A stretch of DNA of 64,000 nucleotides from CBDFNC01 sp965249895 (GTDB taxonomy: Bacteria > Pseudomonadota > Gammaproteobacteria > Enterobacterales > CBDFNC01), in NCBI GenBank assembly GCA_965249895.1, contig CBDFNC010000004.1:1178001-1242000 (forward strand), read 5' to 3'. Below, one piece after another: positions 46,983 through 56,397 of this stretch (the stretch's first letter is position 1; the number at the start of each line of letters is the position of its first letter). Both the position numbers and the translations under genes were made by a program. The notes under the pieces were generated by a model that had not been told where the DNA came from, made no database searches, and worked only from the letters and a program-made list of their open reading frames with translations.

Positions 46983-47170
46983 TTTTGAACTTTAGGCGAC
47001 AACTACCTTGAAAAACGCCGACTCCTGCAAACCTTCACCCAGCACTTTAAAGAGCACTATTACGGCCATATTCGCCGCCACCTTGAAGAAGAGCGTAGCC
47101 AAGAGCAAGTAGAAAACAGCAGCGAAAACGGGATCCTCTGGGATGACGAACTTCCTTTTTAAACACAAAA

Positions 47171-47217
47171 ATCCCGAATTAATGCAGGGAAAAGATGCCC
47201 CTGCTTCAGTTCGGGAT
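47171..47217. repeat. Right-end hairpin of the transposon
   Basis: ATCCCGAA (47171-47178) pairs with TTCGGGAT (47210-47217); inside, GCAGGG pairs with CCCTGC. It forms a long interrupted stem at the proposed right end and mirrors the hairpin at 42309. Confidence 0.55.
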
Positions 47218-47350
47218 AAAGTAGGTTATCTGATGCTAAATAGGTTGGGATGGATGGCCGAGCAGAGAGTGGGACGTAACAGCAGTCACAAAAGTTCTCT
47301 TTGAATAAACAGCTATGCCACTGCTAATCCATGCAAAAATGGCACTAACC

Positions 47351-48238
47351 TTACACACTAGCTCCACTGGCCAGCATGTCATCCCAAAATAATTTGGCCA
47401 GGTGACTTAAGGGTTGGAGTCTAAGACGTATAAGGTAAATGGGTACCTGACTCTGATAAGTGAAGTTCTCAACCTTTAGTGGAACCAATAATCCACTTTC
47501 CAGTTCTTTTTCTACTATATGCAGAGGAATTCTCGCCCACCCCATTGCGGATAAAAGTAACGTCTTTTTCATCTGGTAGTCGTTAACATACCAACGCCGA
47601 CCACCAACCAAGACATTGACATGATCAAAGGGGGCTACAGAGCCGGTATCCGAGATCAAAATATGCGGCAGTAAACGTAGTTCTTTTTGGGGAACCTCTC
47701 TCCCTTCACCTACAGATAGATACCCAGGAGCAGCTACCGTTATCATACTAAGTTGAGTAATTTCGACAAAATCGTAGCTCTCATCCAGGCCTATATTTGG
47801 GCCGATAGCCAAATCGGACTTTTCAAGTTGAAGCTGCTCCAACACTCCTGATAAATGCTCAGTATTAATATTCAGCTGCATATTCGGGTGCTTAATACAA
47901 AAATTTTTTATCGTATCTAGCCCCGGAGGTGAAGCACACATAGCACTCAGCGAAATTGACAAAGTAGCTACATCTCCTTTTGCCAATTGATGACCCAGCA
48001 TTTCAAGCTCACTGGCTTGTTTTATGACCTGTTTAGCCTGGCGAAAGAAAGCCTTACCTTCTGTCGTTAATGTGGGTCGATAGCCGCCCCTATCGAACAA
48101 GCTAATTCCAAATTCTTCTTCTAGAGCCCGAACCGATGCACTAATGGTAGGTTGAGTTTTAAACATTGCGGCCGCTGCTGCTCTGAAACTTCCGTGTTCG
48201 ACGACCGCGATTAAGGCACGCAACTGCTCATTTGTCAT
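47351..48238 (-). CDS. LysR-family transcriptional regulator
   Basis: The product has 295 residues from the ATG at 48238 (MTNEQLRALIAVVEHGSFRA). The helix-turn-helix continues with AAAMFKTQPTISASVRALEE and EFGISLFDRG. The C-terminal part is the usual two-lobed effector domain. It is divergent from the TSUP transporter gene, which it probably controls. The upstream ATG at 48253 is an alternative; neither has a clear ribosome site. Confidence 0.88.
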   Translation of the reverse strand: MTNEQLRALIAVVEHGSFRAAAAAMFKTQPTISASVRALEEEFGISLFDRGGYRPTLTTEGKAFFRQAKQVIKQASELEMLGHQLAKGDVATLSISLSAMCASPPGLDTIKNFCIKHPNMQLNINTEHLSGVLEQLQLEKSDLAIGPNIGLDESYDFVEITQLSMITVAAPGYLSVGEGREVPQKELRLLPHILISDTGSVAPFDHVNVLVGGRRWYVNDYQMKKTLLLSAMGWARIPLHIVEKELESGLLVPLKVENFTYQSQVPIYLIRLRLQPLSHLAKLFWDDMLASGASV

Positions 48239-48341
48239 GATAGATAAATGCATTCATGGTGATTGATAGATGCAATTATATTACTTTCATAATAAACAGT
48301 ATGCTAACACTCTCTCAATTTCGGCGTGGATAGCGTAAAGT

Positions 48342-49067
48342 ATGGAATCAACGTTTTTATTTATTCTCCTAGCAGGAGTAGTGACAGGCTTTTCAAAATT
48401 TTCGGTTGGCGGGATGGGGCTTTTGATCCTGCCATTGATAATGGTCGCTTACCCAGGACCGGAAGCGCTCGGCATTATCCTTCCCATGTATATCATCACT
48501 GATCTAATGGCGGTGGCTAGTTATAGAAAAAACATCTGCTGGCCTGTTATAGCGCGGATGCTTCCCCTAGGGCTAACAGGAATAGTCCTAGGTGGATGGT
48601 TACTATCCGGTATCGACGCACGTCAGTTTACTCTGCTGTTAGGGCTGATGATTGTGGGCATGTTAGGTTTAGGTATTTGGCTTGACCGCAGCGAAGCTAA
48701 ATTTATGCAGCATACAATTGCGGGTCATATAACAGGCCTTATCGCAGGGTTTGTCAGCATGACATCAAACGCCGCAGGCCCTCTCTTAAGCCTCTATTTA
48801 ATGGAACAAAAGTTCTCAAAAGAATCTTATGTCAGCACACGAGCTTGGGCATTTCTCTCCATTAATCTAGCAAAAATACCAATATTGTTGTCGCTGGACC
48901 TTTTAAGTGTTGAGAGCACTTTGGCTAGCCTACAGGGAATTCCCGGTTTAGTGATTGGGGCAGCTGTTGGTTATTGGTTATTGAGCCGCCTTAAGCTTGT
49001 TCAATTTAAATGGCTGATTAGAGGAATGGCGACTATAGCCGCTATAAAGCTATTAATTATTGGGTAA
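48342..49067 (+). CDS. TSUP-family (TauE/SafE) membrane transporter
   Basis: The 241-residue membrane protein has about seven or eight hydrophobic segments and the family feature LAGVVTGFSKFSVGGMGLL near the N-terminus, repeated in the second half as HITGLIAGFVSMTSNAAGPLLSLYL. TSUP proteins export sulfite, sulfoacetate or related organic acids. The adjacent divergent LysR gene suggests inducible expression. Substrate unknown. Confidence 0.85.
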   Translation: MESTFLFILLAGVVTGFSKFSVGGMGLLILPLIMVAYPGPEALGIILPMYIITDLMAVASYRKNICWPVIARMLPLGLTGIVLGGWLLSGIDARQFTLLLGLMIVGMLGLGIWLDRSEAKFMQHTIAGHITGLIAGFVSMTSNAAGPLLSLYLMEQKFSKESYVSTRAWAFLSINLAKIPILLSLDLLSVESTLASLQGIPGLVIGAAVGYWLLSRLKLVQFKWLIRGMATIAAIKLLIIG

Positions 49068-49332
49068 GTTGAATCGTAACGCCATGCTTCACATGATTAA
49101 ATAGTGACCCTATCCTTCTAATCGAACAAAAAAGTGGCTTGTTTCATTTAACTTTTTCGGTTGGCCAATATAGCCCGGCTATTTGAGTCTCTTGCGGACG
49201 GGCATCAAGTTTGGTGTTCCGCTACTGGCTGCTCTCATATCACATTAAACTCAATATGTTAGCGACTCAGGGTGGGGCAAACTATAAATACCTGCGCTCA
49301 ACACGATGTGTATTTTCCCGGAAGGAATTGAT

Positions 49333-50973
49333 TCAACCGCTTACTTTAAAGCGCGCCATTTCCTCGTTTAATTTGTCTGATACTTGTTTAGCCAACGCCG
49401 TCTTTTGCTTGCTGGCTTCGATAACTTCTCGATTCTCCCTGGTTTGCTGGTCGATAAGAGTCAGGCTTTTATTGATATCTTCAGTAACCGCGCTTTGTTG
49501 CTCTGTTGCCGTGGCGGTTTGTGAAGACATATCACTGACCCTTTGTGTTGCTTCTCCGATTTCATTTAGCAGCAAGCTGGCTTGTTGAGCCAGCGACATT
49601 GTTGTTTCTGCGGATCCGGCACTTTCATTAATAGCCGTAACGGCATTAGCGACGCCTTGATGCAGACTAGATATCATTTGTTGTATCGTCTCTGTTGATT
49701 GTTGTGTCTTAGCAGCAAGAGATCTGACTTCATCGGCAACAACAGCGAAGCCCCTTCCCTGCTCCCCAGCCCTGGCCGCTTCTATAGCTGCGTTTAGCGC
49801 CAAAAGGTTAGTTTGCTCTGCTATACCGCGAATAACATCCAAGACAGAGGCGATTTCGTTAGAATTCTCAGAAAGTTGTTGTATCGCTTGATTAGCGATG
49901 CTCACCTTGTCTGACAATCCCCGCGTGGCAGATAAAGACTGTTGCAACAATTTTTGACCTTGCTCTGTTTGTTGGTTAACATCCGAAACTTCTGTTGCTG
50001 TGTTTACTGCATAACTGGCGACTTCACGAATAGCCGTACTCATTTGGTTTACTGCCGTCACTACACTTTCTAATTGCTGCGACTGCTGCGTGCTAATTTC
50101 ACAAGACTCATTGGCTGCCTGACTAACAGTTTCCACGCTCGAACTTAAATCATGTGCATGCTTCTGGCTGCTACCAATTAGTTGATTAAGCTTTTGGATC
50201 AAATGGTTAATATCTTCGGCTAACTCCCCTAGCTCATCTTGCCGGAGCGATTCTACTCTTAACGTCAGATCTCCATTCCCTTTACTAATATCTCTGATCC
50301 TGACTGAAATATCCTTGATTGCCCGACTCATCATTTTTGGTCCCAGGTAGGCGAAAATAGCGACAAATACCACTATTACCAGTGTGGCAATAGCTATTAA
50401 CATTGATTGACGAGCTAACTTTTTTTCGGTGGATATAGCCAGTTGTCCTGCGTGAGCATCTACTGCTTCTCCGGCCGCGTCATAAATATCTCTGAGCTGG
50501 TTAAAAACAACCAGGTTCCCGGTTTCACTCAGCTGCTTGGCTTCTTTACGTTTGTTTTGCCCAACGAGAGAAAGTAGCTTGTCTGAACTGATTTTCCACT
50601 TATTAAATGCAGAGTCGAAGTCAGATACGGCACTGAGAACATTAGGGTAAGGGGCCATTAGAGATTCGAACGCCTTCATACGGTCATAAGCCTGCTTGGC
50701 GTTTTCTTGGTATCTATTAGATTGCTTCTCGGCCCGCTCGGAAGTGTCTGCACTAAAAATCACTCTTAATATAGCTACCTTGGCTTGATAGAGATCTCTG
50801 TCCGCATTAAGAATCGCGGAAAGTGCTGGTGTAACATTTTGATTAAAAGCCAGCATATGGTTTTGTGCAGATTTGTTGAGCTGACTTCCTGTGATGTCAA
50901 CTAGCAACAAACTAATTATGACTATGGCAAACGCGAATGAATATTTGGTTTGCAAACTGAACTTTTTAAACAT
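49333..50973 (-). CDS. Methyl-accepting chemotaxis protein
   Basis: The 546-residue chemoreceptor has an N-terminal membrane segment (FAFAIVIISLLLVDI), a four-helix-bundle sensor (about 40-185), a second membrane segment (LIAIATLVIVVFVAIFAYLG), a HAMP domain (IRDISKGNGDLTLRVES) and a signalling hairpin with IAEQTNLLALNAAIEAARAG. There is no C-terminal NWETF-like pentapeptide. The ATG at 50973 follows GGTGGG by 7 bases, better than the TTG at 50988. The ligand is unknown. It is convergent with the TSUP gene, and an IS66-type element lies upstream. Confidence 0.93.
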   Translation of the reverse strand: MFKKFSLQTKYSFAFAIVIISLLLVDITGSQLNKSAQNHMLAFNQNVTPALSAILNADRDLYQAKVAILRVIFSADTSERAEKQSNRYQENAKQAYDRMKAFESLMAPYPNVLSAVSDFDSAFNKWKISSDKLLSLVGQNKRKEAKQLSETGNLVVFNQLRDIYDAAGEAVDAHAGQLAISTEKKLARQSMLIAIATLVIVVFVAIFAYLGPKMMSRAIKDISVRIRDISKGNGDLTLRVESLRQDELGELAEDINHLIQKLNQLIGSSQKHAHDLSSSVETVSQAANESCEISTQQSQQLESVVTAVNQMSTAIREVASYAVNTATEVSDVNQQTEQGQKLLQQSLSATRGLSDKVSIANQAIQQLSENSNEIASVLDVIRGIAEQTNLLALNAAIEAARAGEQGRGFAVVADEVRSLAAKTQQSTETIQQMISSLHQGVANAVTAINESAGSAETTMSLAQQASLLLNEIGEATQRVSDMSSQTATATEQQSAVTEDINKSLTLIDQQTRENREVIEASKQKTALAKQVSDKLNEEMARFKVSG

Positions 50974-51051
50974 AGTGAGTCCCACCAATTTGGCTTTTTA
51001 TATAGGTAGACCAAACCCCTAGCATAGACAGTGTTTAATCACCGATAGGTA

Positions 51052-52788
51052 AACTTAAGTGTAACTATTCAGCTGGCTAAAAACCCCGCAATAAATGCAT
51101 TATTTTTTCAAAACTTCTTGACACGGTTTTGACTGATTTAGTGCATTTTCATGCGTCACTGTAATGAGCGCTTGTAAGCAACGATTAACTTAACCACAAG
51201 AGCGCCAAAACAACAGGTGTACACCAAGCATAGCGCCCCCGGCACAGAAAAATACAACGCCTTAGATTGGCTTACAGAAGCAAAAAATTGCCCGAAAAAA
51301 CAGAGGGTATAATAGCCCCATGAATAAGCATACAAACACAGCAACGTTGATACCCGAGTCATTGGATGTCAACGCCACCATTGAGCAAGTAGAAAACGCC
51401 TTGAAAAATGACAAGGCCGCATCTCCTGCTTTAGTGGCTGCCGTACAAATGATGTTGCTGCTGGTCAAGCTATTGTTTGGCCGCCTGTCTCTTAATAGCC
51501 GAAATAGCAGCAAACCGCCCTAAAGAAGAGCGAAAGAAAAGTAACAATAAACAGGGCGGGCAAAAAGGCCGCGAGGGCAAGACGCTCAAGCCAGTCGATG
51601 ATCCGGACGAAATTATTCAGGTTCCAGTCAACCGGGATAGCTTGCCGCCAGGGCAGTACCATGAAGTCGGCTATGACCGTCGTCAGGTATTTGATATCCA
51701 AATTTCCCGCTGGGTTAAAGAATACCGGGCACAAATTCTGGAAGACGCGCAGGGCAACCGGTTTACCGCTGATTTCCCTGCTGACGTGGACAGGGCGGCT
51801 AAGTATGGTGCATCGGTTAAGGCGAACGCCGTCTATATGTCAGTGTACCAACTCATTCCTTATGACCGGGTGCAGCAGCATTTTGATGAAATGTTTGGCA
51901 TCTCCTTGAGTACCGGCTCACTGTTCAACTTTAACAAGCTGGCTTACCACATGCTGGCTGACTTTGAGACGCTGGCCAAGCTCGAACTCATCAATGGCGG
52001 GTTAATTCACGCGGACGAGACGGGTATTAATGTCGGCGGCAAGCGCATCTGGCTTCATAATGCATCGAACGGAGAGTGGACCTGGTTTGAGCCTCACGCA
52101 AAACGCGGTAAGGAGGCAATGGATGAAATAGGCATACTGCCTCAGTTCGCCGGGACACTCTGCCATGACCACTGGAAACCTTATTACCGCTATACGCAAG
52201 TGTTCCACAGTTTGTGCAATGCCCATCACCTGCGGGAACTTACCCGCGCCTATGAGCAAGACGGGCAAGAGTGGGCTAATGGGATGTATGAACGGCTCAT
52301 TGAAATCAATGATGCAGTAAATGATGCCGGTGGCCAGCTTGATAACGATACTGCGTTGCAGTGGCGGAAAAAGTATCAGAGTTTGCTCGATAAGGCGGAG
52401 CGGGAGTGCCCGCCCCCGCCACCGCCGCAAACGGGCAAGAAGAAAAAGGGCCGGGTCGCCCGCAGCAAGGCCAGGAACTTACTGGAGCGGCTCAGGGATT
52501 TTGAGGATGATGTGCTGAGATTCATGGATAATCCAGAGGTTCCCTTCACCAACAACCAAGGAGAGAGGGATATCAGAATGGCAAAGGTGCAGCAAAAAAT
52601 CTCTGGGTGTTTCCGCTCCATGGAAGGAGCCAAGGTCTTTTGCCGGGTTCGCAGTTATATATCAACGTGCCAGAAAAATAATGTCGGTGTCGGGCAGGCG
52701 CTGGAGTACCTGTTTGCCGGAAAGTGGCCAGATTTCATTCAGGAAAAATTGAATAATATTCCGCCAGCTGAATAGTTACACTTAAGTT
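51052..52788 (+). mobile_element. IS66-family element (about 1737 bp)
   Basis: Perfect 26-bp inverted repeats occur at 51052-51077 and 52763-52788 (inner part CTATTCAGCTGGC). One transposase gene, without tnpA or tnpB, fills it, as in the short single-gene IS66 branch. An exact 8-bp target duplication was not found. Confidence 0.9.
51320..52775 (+). pseudogene. IS66-family transposase with a +1 frameshift
   Basis: The first frame (51320-51523) encodes MNKHTNTATLIPESLDVNAT and, near its end, LLFGRLSLNSRNSSKPP, the typical IS66 N-terminal region, then stops. The rest continues one base later (from about 51522): KEERKKSNNKQGGQKGREGK, the catalytic core GGLIHADETGINVGGKRIWL, DHWKPY, and FTNNQGERDIRMAKV to 52775. 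At the junction CCC TAA (51518-51523) one extra base separates the two parts. It is probably an inactivating mutation; a programmed +1 shift at CCC-TAA is possible. Confidence 0.8.
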
Positions 52789-53139
52789 AGATATTGATAT
52801 CAACAATTCGCTACTAATTTCTCCGTACTTCTTTATTTTAGGTGAAATATTCTTGCTACTTTGTATTTTTAGCAGATGTATCTGCAGTGTGCATATTCGG
52901 CGTTAATTTAGCCAGGTGTTCACTACCCCGGAGTCGCTGACAAGAGCAGTTGGCCTGAAACCACGGAATAGTTGTCATTATTGAGATTAACTAAAGAGAC
53001 AAGCCGATAGCTATAAAATGCTGGCGCCTGAGCTAACCAACAGGAGGTTGGATTTTTTAATATTAGAACTGATCAAAGGAACAGGGGGAATTTAAGGATA
53101 CAACGGGCTAACCTTGCTAGCCCGGCTTTTAAACGATAT
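52789..53139. other. Intergenic region between IS66 element and ribBA
   Basis: A hairpin, CGGGCTA (53104-53110) with TAGCCCG (53118-53124), lies after the ribBA stop (minus strand) and is followed by CTTTT on the plus strand. It may be the ribBA terminator. Nothing else was seen. Confidence 0.5.
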
Positions 53140-54255
53140 TTAGCTATTCTCTTTAATATATTCAACGACTTCCAAACCAAACCCTGATAACGCATGGTAT
53201 TTGGTTTGTGAGCTCATCAGACGCATCTTGCCGACACCTAAGTCGGCCAGTATTTGCGATCCAACACCAACGCGACGTGAGGCTCCCTGGCGGTTCACTT
53301 TTGGAGTAAGCTCACCAGAGTCTTCGAGGGCAAACTCATTAACAGTTTGGATAATTTCTTCACTGCTTTCTTTGTGCCCTAGTAAAACGAGCACACCACC
53401 TTCAGCGGAGATTTTTTCCATTGCTTTTGCCAGCGGCCAATTTTTAGCGCCATTGCGTGATGACATCAACAAATCATTGAAGGTATTTTGTAAATGAACC
53501 CTGACTAAGCTTGGCTGTTCAGGGCTTATTTCACCCTTTGTTAACGCAAAGTGAACCTGATTATCTATGGTGTCTTTATAGGTCACCAGCTCGAATTCAC
53601 CATACTCTGTTGGTAGCTGACACTGAGCCACTTTTTCTATAGTGGTTTCATTGGCGTTTCTATACTCGATAAGGTCAGCGATGGTGCCCAGCTTGATACC
53701 AAACTTCTCAGCAAAGATCTCTAAATCGGGACGACGAGCCATGCTACCGTCTTCATTTAAAATCTCAACAATGACAGAAGCTGGGGTCCTCCCTGCTAAC
53801 CGCGCTAAATCGCAACCAGCTTCAGTATGGCCTGCGCGTGTTAACACTCCGCCGTCTTGCGCTTTTAACGGGAAAATATGTCCAGGCATAACCACATCTG
53901 TTGGTTTGGCATCTGCAGCAACTGCGGCTTGCACTGTAACCGCACGATCGGATGCGGATATTCCAGTAGTCACCCCATGTGTCGCTTCAATAGACACTGT
54001 GAAATTAGTAGAAAATTGTTCGGTATTTTCAGAGACCATAAGGGGTAAGTTTAATTTTTCACAATGGTCTTTTGTTAACGTCAGGCAAATCAGGCCGCGT
54101 CCATGTGTCGCCATAAAATTAATGGCTTCAGGTGTGACCATATCGGCAGCAAGAACCAGGTCACCTTCATTTTCTCTGTCTTCGTCATCCATCAGGATAA
54201 CCATTTTACCTTGACTAAAATCTTCAATTATTTCTTCAATACTACTTAGCGACAT
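53140..54255 (-). CDS. ribB: DHBP synthase with degenerate GTP cyclohydrolase II domain
   Basis: The 371-residue protein makes 3,4-dihydroxy-2-butanone 4-phosphate for riboflavin. The RibB domain (1-205) shows MDDEDRENEGDLVLAA and the loop TRAGHTEAGCDLARLAG. The C-terminal 165 residues resemble RibA but lack the zinc-binding Cys cluster and the catalytic GTP motif: the region reads VHLQNTFNDLLMSSRNGAKN. Only RibB activity is expected. Such fused, RibA-dead proteins are common in Alteromonadales and are often named RibBA. Confidence 0.9.
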   Translation of the reverse strand: MSLSSIEEIIEDFSQGKMVILMDDEDRENEGDLVLAADMVTPEAINFMATHGRGLICLTLTKDHCEKLNLPLMVSENTEQFSTNFTVSIEATHGVTTGISASDRAVTVQAAVAADAKPTDVVMPGHIFPLKAQDGGVLTRAGHTEAGCDLARLAGRTPASVIVEILNEDGSMARRPDLEIFAEKFGIKLGTIADLIEYRNANETTIEKVAQCQLPTEYGEFELVTYKDTIDNQVHFALTKGEISPEQPSLVRVHLQNTFNDLLMSSRNGAKNWPLAKAMEKISAEGGVLVLLGHKESSEEIIQTVNEFALEDSGELTPKVNRQGASRRVGVGSQILADLGVGKMRLMSSQTKYHALSGFGLEVVEYIKENS

Positions 54256-54293
54256 AACTTAAGGCCTTACGTTTATTGTTGTTCATCCATCTT

Positions 54294-54319
54294 CCCGGTT
54301 CGAGTATAAGCAAACCGGG
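54294..54319 (-). other. Hairpin between tkt and ribBA
   Basis: CCCGGTT (54294-54300) and AACCGGG (54313-54319) form a 7-bp stem with a 12-base loop just after the tkt stop. No T-tract; a weak terminator or ribBA leader element. Confidence 0.45.
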
Positions 54320-54333
54320 CTAACCACGACTTA

Positions 54334-56328
54334 TTATTTGAGCAGGGCTTTACTGACAGTTAATACCTTGTCCAGGGTAAAACCAAAGTGTTCAAATAAT
54401 TCATTAGCTGGAGCCGATTCACCGAAGCTGGTCATCCCCACAACTGCACCTTTCAAGCCAACATATTTATACCAGAAATCAGCAATTCCCGCTTCGATGG
54501 CTACTCTCGCTGTGACCGAGCTTGGCAAAACGGCTTCGCGATACGCCGAATCTTGGTTATCAAACTTATCGGTTGATGGCATGGAAACGACGCGAGTCTT
54601 GATCCCATCAGCTCTGAGTATGTTGTAAGCCAAACAAGCTAATTCCATTTCCGAACCGGTAGCGATGAAAATAAGTTCAGGGGTACCTTCGCAATCACGC
54701 AATATATATCCACCTTTAGCGATGTTGGCGACTTGCTGACGACTTCTCTGCTGTTGAGTAAGGTTTTGCCTGGAAAAGATTAACGCACTCGGCCCGTCAT
54801 CTCTTTCGATAGCAGATTTCCAGGCAACGGCGGCCTCCACCTGATCACAAGGTCGCCAAAGGCTCATATTAGGTGTGGTACGCAATGAAGCCATCTGCTC
54901 TACAGGTTGGTGAGTTGGGCCATCTTCCCCCAAACCAATGGAGTCGTGGGTATAAACATGGATGACCCTTTGCCCCATTAGTGCAGCCATACGCAGTGCG
55001 TTTCTCGCGTACTCCATAAACATCAAGAAAGTAGCGCCGTAGGGAACCAAGCCACGGTGCAAGCTGATGCCATTCATAATGGCGGACATGCCAAACTCTC
55101 GCACCCCGTAATGGATATAATTGCCGGAGAAATCCTGTTTAGTTAGTGCTCGCGAACCGGACCACATAGTAAGGTTTGACGGAGAAAGGTCGGCAGAGCC
55201 GCCAACAAACTCTGGCAGTAATTTGCCTAAAAATTCCAGGGTATTTTGTGACGCTTTACGCGATGCAATATTTTTGGGGCGGTCCTGTAATGCATAAATA
55301 TATTGCTCTACATCCTGCTGCCAGGTTTTAGGTAACTCTCCGCCAACGCGACGGCTAAACTCAGCAGCAAGTTCTGGGTACTGCTGGCTATATTCCACAA
55401 ATTGATGCTGCCAGCTCGATTCAGCATCTGCTCCTTGATCGCAGGCGTTCCAAGCCCGGTAAATTGACTCGGGGATCTCAAACTCAGCATAAGGCCAGTT
55501 CAACTTAGCTCTAGCGGCCGCGACTTCCTCTTTTCCAAGGGGCGCACCATGGCATTCGTGGCTGCCTGCTTTGTTCGGTGAGCCAAACCCGATGATAGTT
55601 TTGCAACAAATAAGAGTCGGTCGGTCGCTTTGTATCTTGGCGCTCTCAATAGCAGCGTCTATGGCTTGCGGATCATGACCATCCACATCGGCCACTACAT
55701 GCCAGCCATAAGATTCAAACCGTTTTACCGTATCGTCGGTGAACCAACCTTCAACATCTCCATCGATAGAAATGCCATTGTCATCCCAAAATGCGATGAG
55801 TTTACCTAAACCTAAGGTGCCTGCTAAGGAGCAAACCTCATGAGAGATACCTTCCATCAGGCATCCATCTCCCAGGAAACAGTAGGTAAAATGATCCACA
55901 ATATGATGGCCGGGTTGATTAAACTGAGCCGCCAGTGTTTTTTCGGCGATAGCCATTCCTACAGCATTACTGATCCCCTGCCCTAAAGGACCCGTTGTGG
56001 TTTCAACACCTGGAGTGTAACCGTACTCCGGATGCCCGGGGGTTTTAGAGTGTAATTGGCGGAACTGTTTTAGATCATCAATGCTCAGCTTGTAACCAGT
56101 TAAATGTAGTAATGAATAGATAAGCATGGATCCATGGCCATTTGATAACACAAACCTGTCTCTGTCAGCCCAATCTGGGTTGTTGGGGTTGTGTTTTAGA
56201 TGGCGACGCCATAATACTTCAGCAATATCTGCCATGCCCATAGGGGCTCCAGGATGACCTGAGTTCGCTTTTTGTACGCTATCCATGCTAAGCGCCCTGA
56301 TAGCATTCGCGAGTATTTTTGAGTCCAT
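54334..56328 (-). CDS. tkt: Transketolase
   Basis: The 664-residue thiamine diphosphate enzyme moves two-carbon units in the pentose phosphate pathway. It shows ANAIRALSMDSVQKANSGHPGAPMG, the ThDP motif FLGDGCLMEGISHEV..FWDDNGISIDG, and MEYARNALRMAALM with YTHDSIGLGEDGPTHQPVEQ. The ATG at 56328 (MDSKILANAI) aligns with the family and has GGTGA upstream; a TTG at 56352 would add 8 residues. It follows tal on the same strand. Confidence 0.97.
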   Translation of the reverse strand: MDSKILANAIRALSMDSVQKANSGHPGAPMGMADIAEVLWRRHLKHNPNNPDWADRDRFVLSNGHGSMLIYSLLHLTGYKLSIDDLKQFRQLHSKTPGHPEYGYTPGVETTTGPLGQGISNAVGMAIAEKTLAAQFNQPGHHIVDHFTYCFLGDGCLMEGISHEVCSLAGTLGLGKLIAFWDDNGISIDGDVEGWFTDDTVKRFESYGWHVVADVDGHDPQAIDAAIESAKIQSDRPTLICCKTIIGFGSPNKAGSHECHGAPLGKEEVAAARAKLNWPYAEFEIPESIYRAWNACDQGADAESSWQHQFVEYSQQYPELAAEFSRRVGGELPKTWQQDVEQYIYALQDRPKNIASRKASQNTLEFLGKLLPEFVGGSADLSPSNLTMWSGSRALTKQDFSGNYIHYGVREFGMSAIMNGISLHRGLVPYGATFLMFMEYARNALRMAALMGQRVIHVYTHDSIGLGEDGPTHQPVEQMASLRTTPNMSLWRPCDQVEAAVAWKSAIERDDGPSALIFSRQNLTQQQRSRQQVANIAKGGYILRDCEGTPELIFIATGSEMELACLAYNILRADGIKTRVVSMPSTDKFDNQDSAYREAVLPSSVTARVAIEAGIADFWYKYVGLKGAVVGMTSFGESAPANELFEHFGFTLDKVLTVSKALLK

Positions 56329-56359
56329 TTTTTTCACCGAAATATTGTTCAACCATGAT

Positions 56360-56375
56360 GTCTTGACGTCAAGAC
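56360..56375. promoter_or_regulatory. Perfect 16-bp palindrome between tal and tkt
   Basis: GTCTTGACGTCAAGAC is a perfect palindrome about 32 bases upstream of the tkt ATG. It could be an operator or a short mRNA hairpin. No matching site was seen upstream of tal. Confidence 0.5.
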
Positions 56376-56397
56376 TTAGCGTTATGACCCAGCTTAC

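Larger units (their letters stand above)
45362..47013 (+). mobile_element. IS3-family element nested in the transposon
   Basis: The ends share an inverted repeat: (G/A)G(A/G)TAGTTGTCGCC at 45367-45380 and its complement GGCGACAACTACC near 46995-47007. Two overlapping genes, orfA and orfB, fill it. No clean 3-4-bp target duplication was seen, so the exact tips are uncertain. Confidence 0.8.
45261..47162 (+). pseudogene. Small acidic transposon protein, split by IS3
   Basis: The 5' part (45261 on) encodes MNEEDEATWPTHEEIFAQEL then SDEAAFAIYQL, and the 3' part after the IS (about 47000-47162) encodes YLEKRRLLQTFTQHFKEHYY and the end GILWDDELPF. Joined, they make one acidic protein of about 85 residues. 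Both parts are in the same frame class and it begins inside the ATPase stop. The role is unknown, but a fourth small gene in such an element may be an accessory factor. Confidence 0.65.
42309..47219 (+). mobile_element. Multi-gene DDE/AAA transposon carrying a nested IS3
   Basis: Four genes run in one direction: zinc-ribbon protein, DDE transposase, ExeA-like ATPase and a small acidic protein split by an IS3-family element. The edges carry TTATCCC (42309-42315) and GGGATAA (47213-47219), and each edge is followed inward by a CGGGAT forming hairpins. Without the IS3 it would be about 3.3 kb. The transposase plus ATPase design recalls IS21 and Tn5053-like elements. A target duplication was not found, so the ends are tentative. 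Confidence 0.6.

Noticed and set aside
49211..49588. Plus-strand open frame of 125 codons at the 3' end of the chemoreceptor gene
   Set aside because: Most of it overlaps the conserved chemoreceptor coding sequence in antisense; the product is Ser/Cys-rich with no family signal.
52415..52431. Proline-rich run in the IS66 transposase as a low-complexity anomaly
   Set aside because: A short Pro run before the basic linker is common in IS66 transposases and is not unusual.
51052..52788. 8-bp target duplication for the IS66-type element
   Set aside because: The flanks GATAGGTA and AGATATTG do not match, so the duplication is either lost or the element recombined.
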